Assembly (NCBI RefSeq): GCF_963678635.1
Contig: NC_087069.1
Span: forward strand, 49,557,892 to 49,621,891
Origin: Symsagittifera roscoffensis
Lineage: Eukaryota > Xenacoelomorpha > Acoela > Convolutidae
Reading direction: 5' to 3'
DNA: 64,000 nt
Shown: positions 62,612 to 64,000 of the stretch, piece after piece
Numbering within the stretch: position 1 is the first letter of the stretch
Layout: each line of letters starts with the position of its first letter
The notes under the pieces: generated by a model
Told to the model about the DNA's origin: nothing
The model's database searches: none
The model's input: only the letters and a program-made list of their open reading frames with translations
Program-made: the position numbers and the translations under genes

Positions 62612-64000
62612 TCAAAACTCAGGAAACCCACTTTGAGCTCTCTGCTCATTTCGTATTCCTAGCCCTCGAGGTACTAGGCCCTGATAAGTTTGACACCGTC
62701 TTTTTCTTCTTTTGTCATTTACGCCCCGTGGGGGGCCTTGATTCCCAGTTTCCAGGACATGTGATCCAGTGTCTTGAAATGTTGTTTTTTTGTCACCCAA
62801 GTACCGCATTCTTCCCATTGGAATCTGGCTCTCGTTCCGGCGAATCGTCCTGTGATAATGGTGTTGGTTACTTCTGGGGCTGTCGGGTGCTCTCCTCGAC
62901 AGGTCCTCCGGTGTCTTGCCATGTTGCTCAACGACAGGGACCTCTGACACTTCGGACAGAACCCACCCTTCCCTCCTTGGCACGCCTTGAAGTGGTTTGT
63001 CAGAGCAGCCTGGTCCGAAAAAAATTGTCGTTGCACTTTGGACACTTGTAGTCCACTGACTCCCTTCTGTGTGCTTTTCTCTCGTGATTCGTCCGTCCTC
63101 CTTTTGTTGCGCACTTCTTGTCGCATCCGTCCCAGCGGCAAGGCCAACCGCTGTCACTTATTCTCTCTCTATTCCATTGTGAGCGGGCCGGTTTTTCCGA
63201 TCCTCTGTGCCAGTTGCACATTTGCGTCTCCCAGTTTTTGAGGAACGTCCTGCGATCTGTAACGGTCTTCTTCCATCGTTTCCGGTCATTGGTGAGGTTC
63301 TCGCTGTTGTCGTCTTCATGTCCCGCTTCTTTCAGCAGTCTGCGCCATTACTGGATGGTGTTGCCTCGCAAGTTCCCACTGCGTGTCCTCTTCATGTCCC
63401 AGGATCCGAGCACGGCTTTCTTCACAATCCTCTCATCCGACAATCTGAGAACGTGGCCCATTCGCTCTAATGCTCTGCACTCGATCTTGATCCTTATCGA
63501 TTCAATGTTCAGCTGTCTGCGGATCTCGTAGCTGTTGACTCCTTCATTCTGCATCCTTATCAGTGTGTGAGGTTTTCCATTGTTCCACACAAACCTGTAG
63601 GCTCTGTCTGCAACGATCTGGGACTTCTGGATGTCGGTCGGTGTCCATGCTCTAACGCTACAGATCCTGGCTCCTCGGTCTTCTCGTTTCCCGATGAGCG
63701 TTCCCAGCATTCTAGTCTTCTGGGCGCTGGTTGTTGCAAAAGTGATGGGCTCTTCTTTGCCGTCATGGCATTTCTCTTCAAACTCCATCATTTTCTTCTT
63801 GATCACCTCTTTCCCTATGACGAGCTCTTCGGTCCAACCAAGTAGAGAGGTGAGGTCTGCGAACAAAGAGTCCTCCAGGATGAAATTACACTTGTTGCTG
63901 CTACGCAATGCTCTGGGCCCTTCTCTCGGTGGGAGGCTGCCTCCTGGTGTCCACCTCCAGGTGAGACCGCACTCTTGGCCTCTCTCCGCCGCCTCCTTTC
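62612..64000 (-). pseudogene. 3' end of a LINE-type ORF2: RT C-terminal region plus Cys/His fingers
   Basis: The frame is open from the right edge to 63348 and contains MLGTLIGK (RT-end motif), LIRMQNEGVNSYEIRRQLN and IKIECRALERMGHVLRLSDE, the typical thumb/C-terminal signature of many non-LTR retrotransposon polymerases (R-x-x-x-x-x-GH[V/L]xR). An in-frame TAA at 63348 is followed by WRRLLKEAGHEDD and several Cys/His fingers: CRWDGCDKKC...H, CPKCNDNFFRTRLL and, after a one-base shift in a 7-A run near 63030, NHFKAC then CPKCQRSLSLSNMARHRRTC (C-x2-C-x11-H-x3-C). At least one stop and one frameshift make it a decayed copy. The clade is not determined. Confidence 0.75.

Noticed and set aside
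1-64000. Assigning the species (larvacean, nematode, flatworm, rotifer and others were considered)
   Set aside because: Only mobile elements are present and I have no species-specific sequence I can verify from memory.

Overview
The window is a transposon-dense stretch of a eukaryotic genome, most likely an invertebrate animal. This rests only on the element types: Ty3/Gypsy-like LTR retrotransposons and one LINE. There is no host gene, tRNA gene, rRNA or CRISPR array that I can support, and the species cannot be fixed from the sequence. Coding parts look moderately GC-balanced; the LTRs and spacers are AT-rich.

The main content is two related, very large LTR retrotransposons, both read on the minus strand. 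Copy 2 is complete in outline and about 26 kb long: 5' LTR about 60704-56875, gag 56780-54.1k, protease/RT/RNase H/integrase 54.1k-47.8k, then about 8 kb of extra genes (47285-39252), 3' UTR, and 3' LTR about 38457-34745. Copy 1 has the same layout: LTR material 22.4k-16.3k, gag 16225-14100, pol 13.5k-8137, extra genes 7693-1. It runs off the left edge. Their LTRs and proteins differ a lot, so they are separate lineages that keep the same unusual gene set.

The extra genes sit where env would be. In transcription order they are: a small ORF (A0); a coiled-coil plus SGNH/GDSL-esterase protein (A); a large protein with a possible second, degenerate SGNH-like domain (B); an acidic/basic low-complexity protein (C); and a large conserved protein of unknown function (D). 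In addition, the pol protein carries a TARG1/OARD1-like macrodomain at its C-terminus, beyond integrase. None of these looks like a fusion glycoprotein. My reading is a giant retroelement with an ADP-ribose-binding-type fold fused to integrase and an esterase-based accessory cassette.

Both copies are damaged. Copy 1 has lost its nucleocapsid and protease body (an LTR fragment and an inverted piece lie there), the RT active-site segment is scrambled by a 3x20-bp repeat, and integrase is broken. Copy 2 has many stops and frameshifts and has lost the N-terminal part of its esterase.

Between them (22.5k-34.7k) lie a shuffled third gag/pol element, a 2,345-bp tandem duplication of LTR, a 21-bp satellite, a third LTR family in palindromic arrangements, and two copies of a non-autonomous LTR/ORF-D-end chimera. 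The right end (62.6k-64k) is the decayed 3' end of a LINE-type reverse transcriptase with C-terminal Cys/His fingers.
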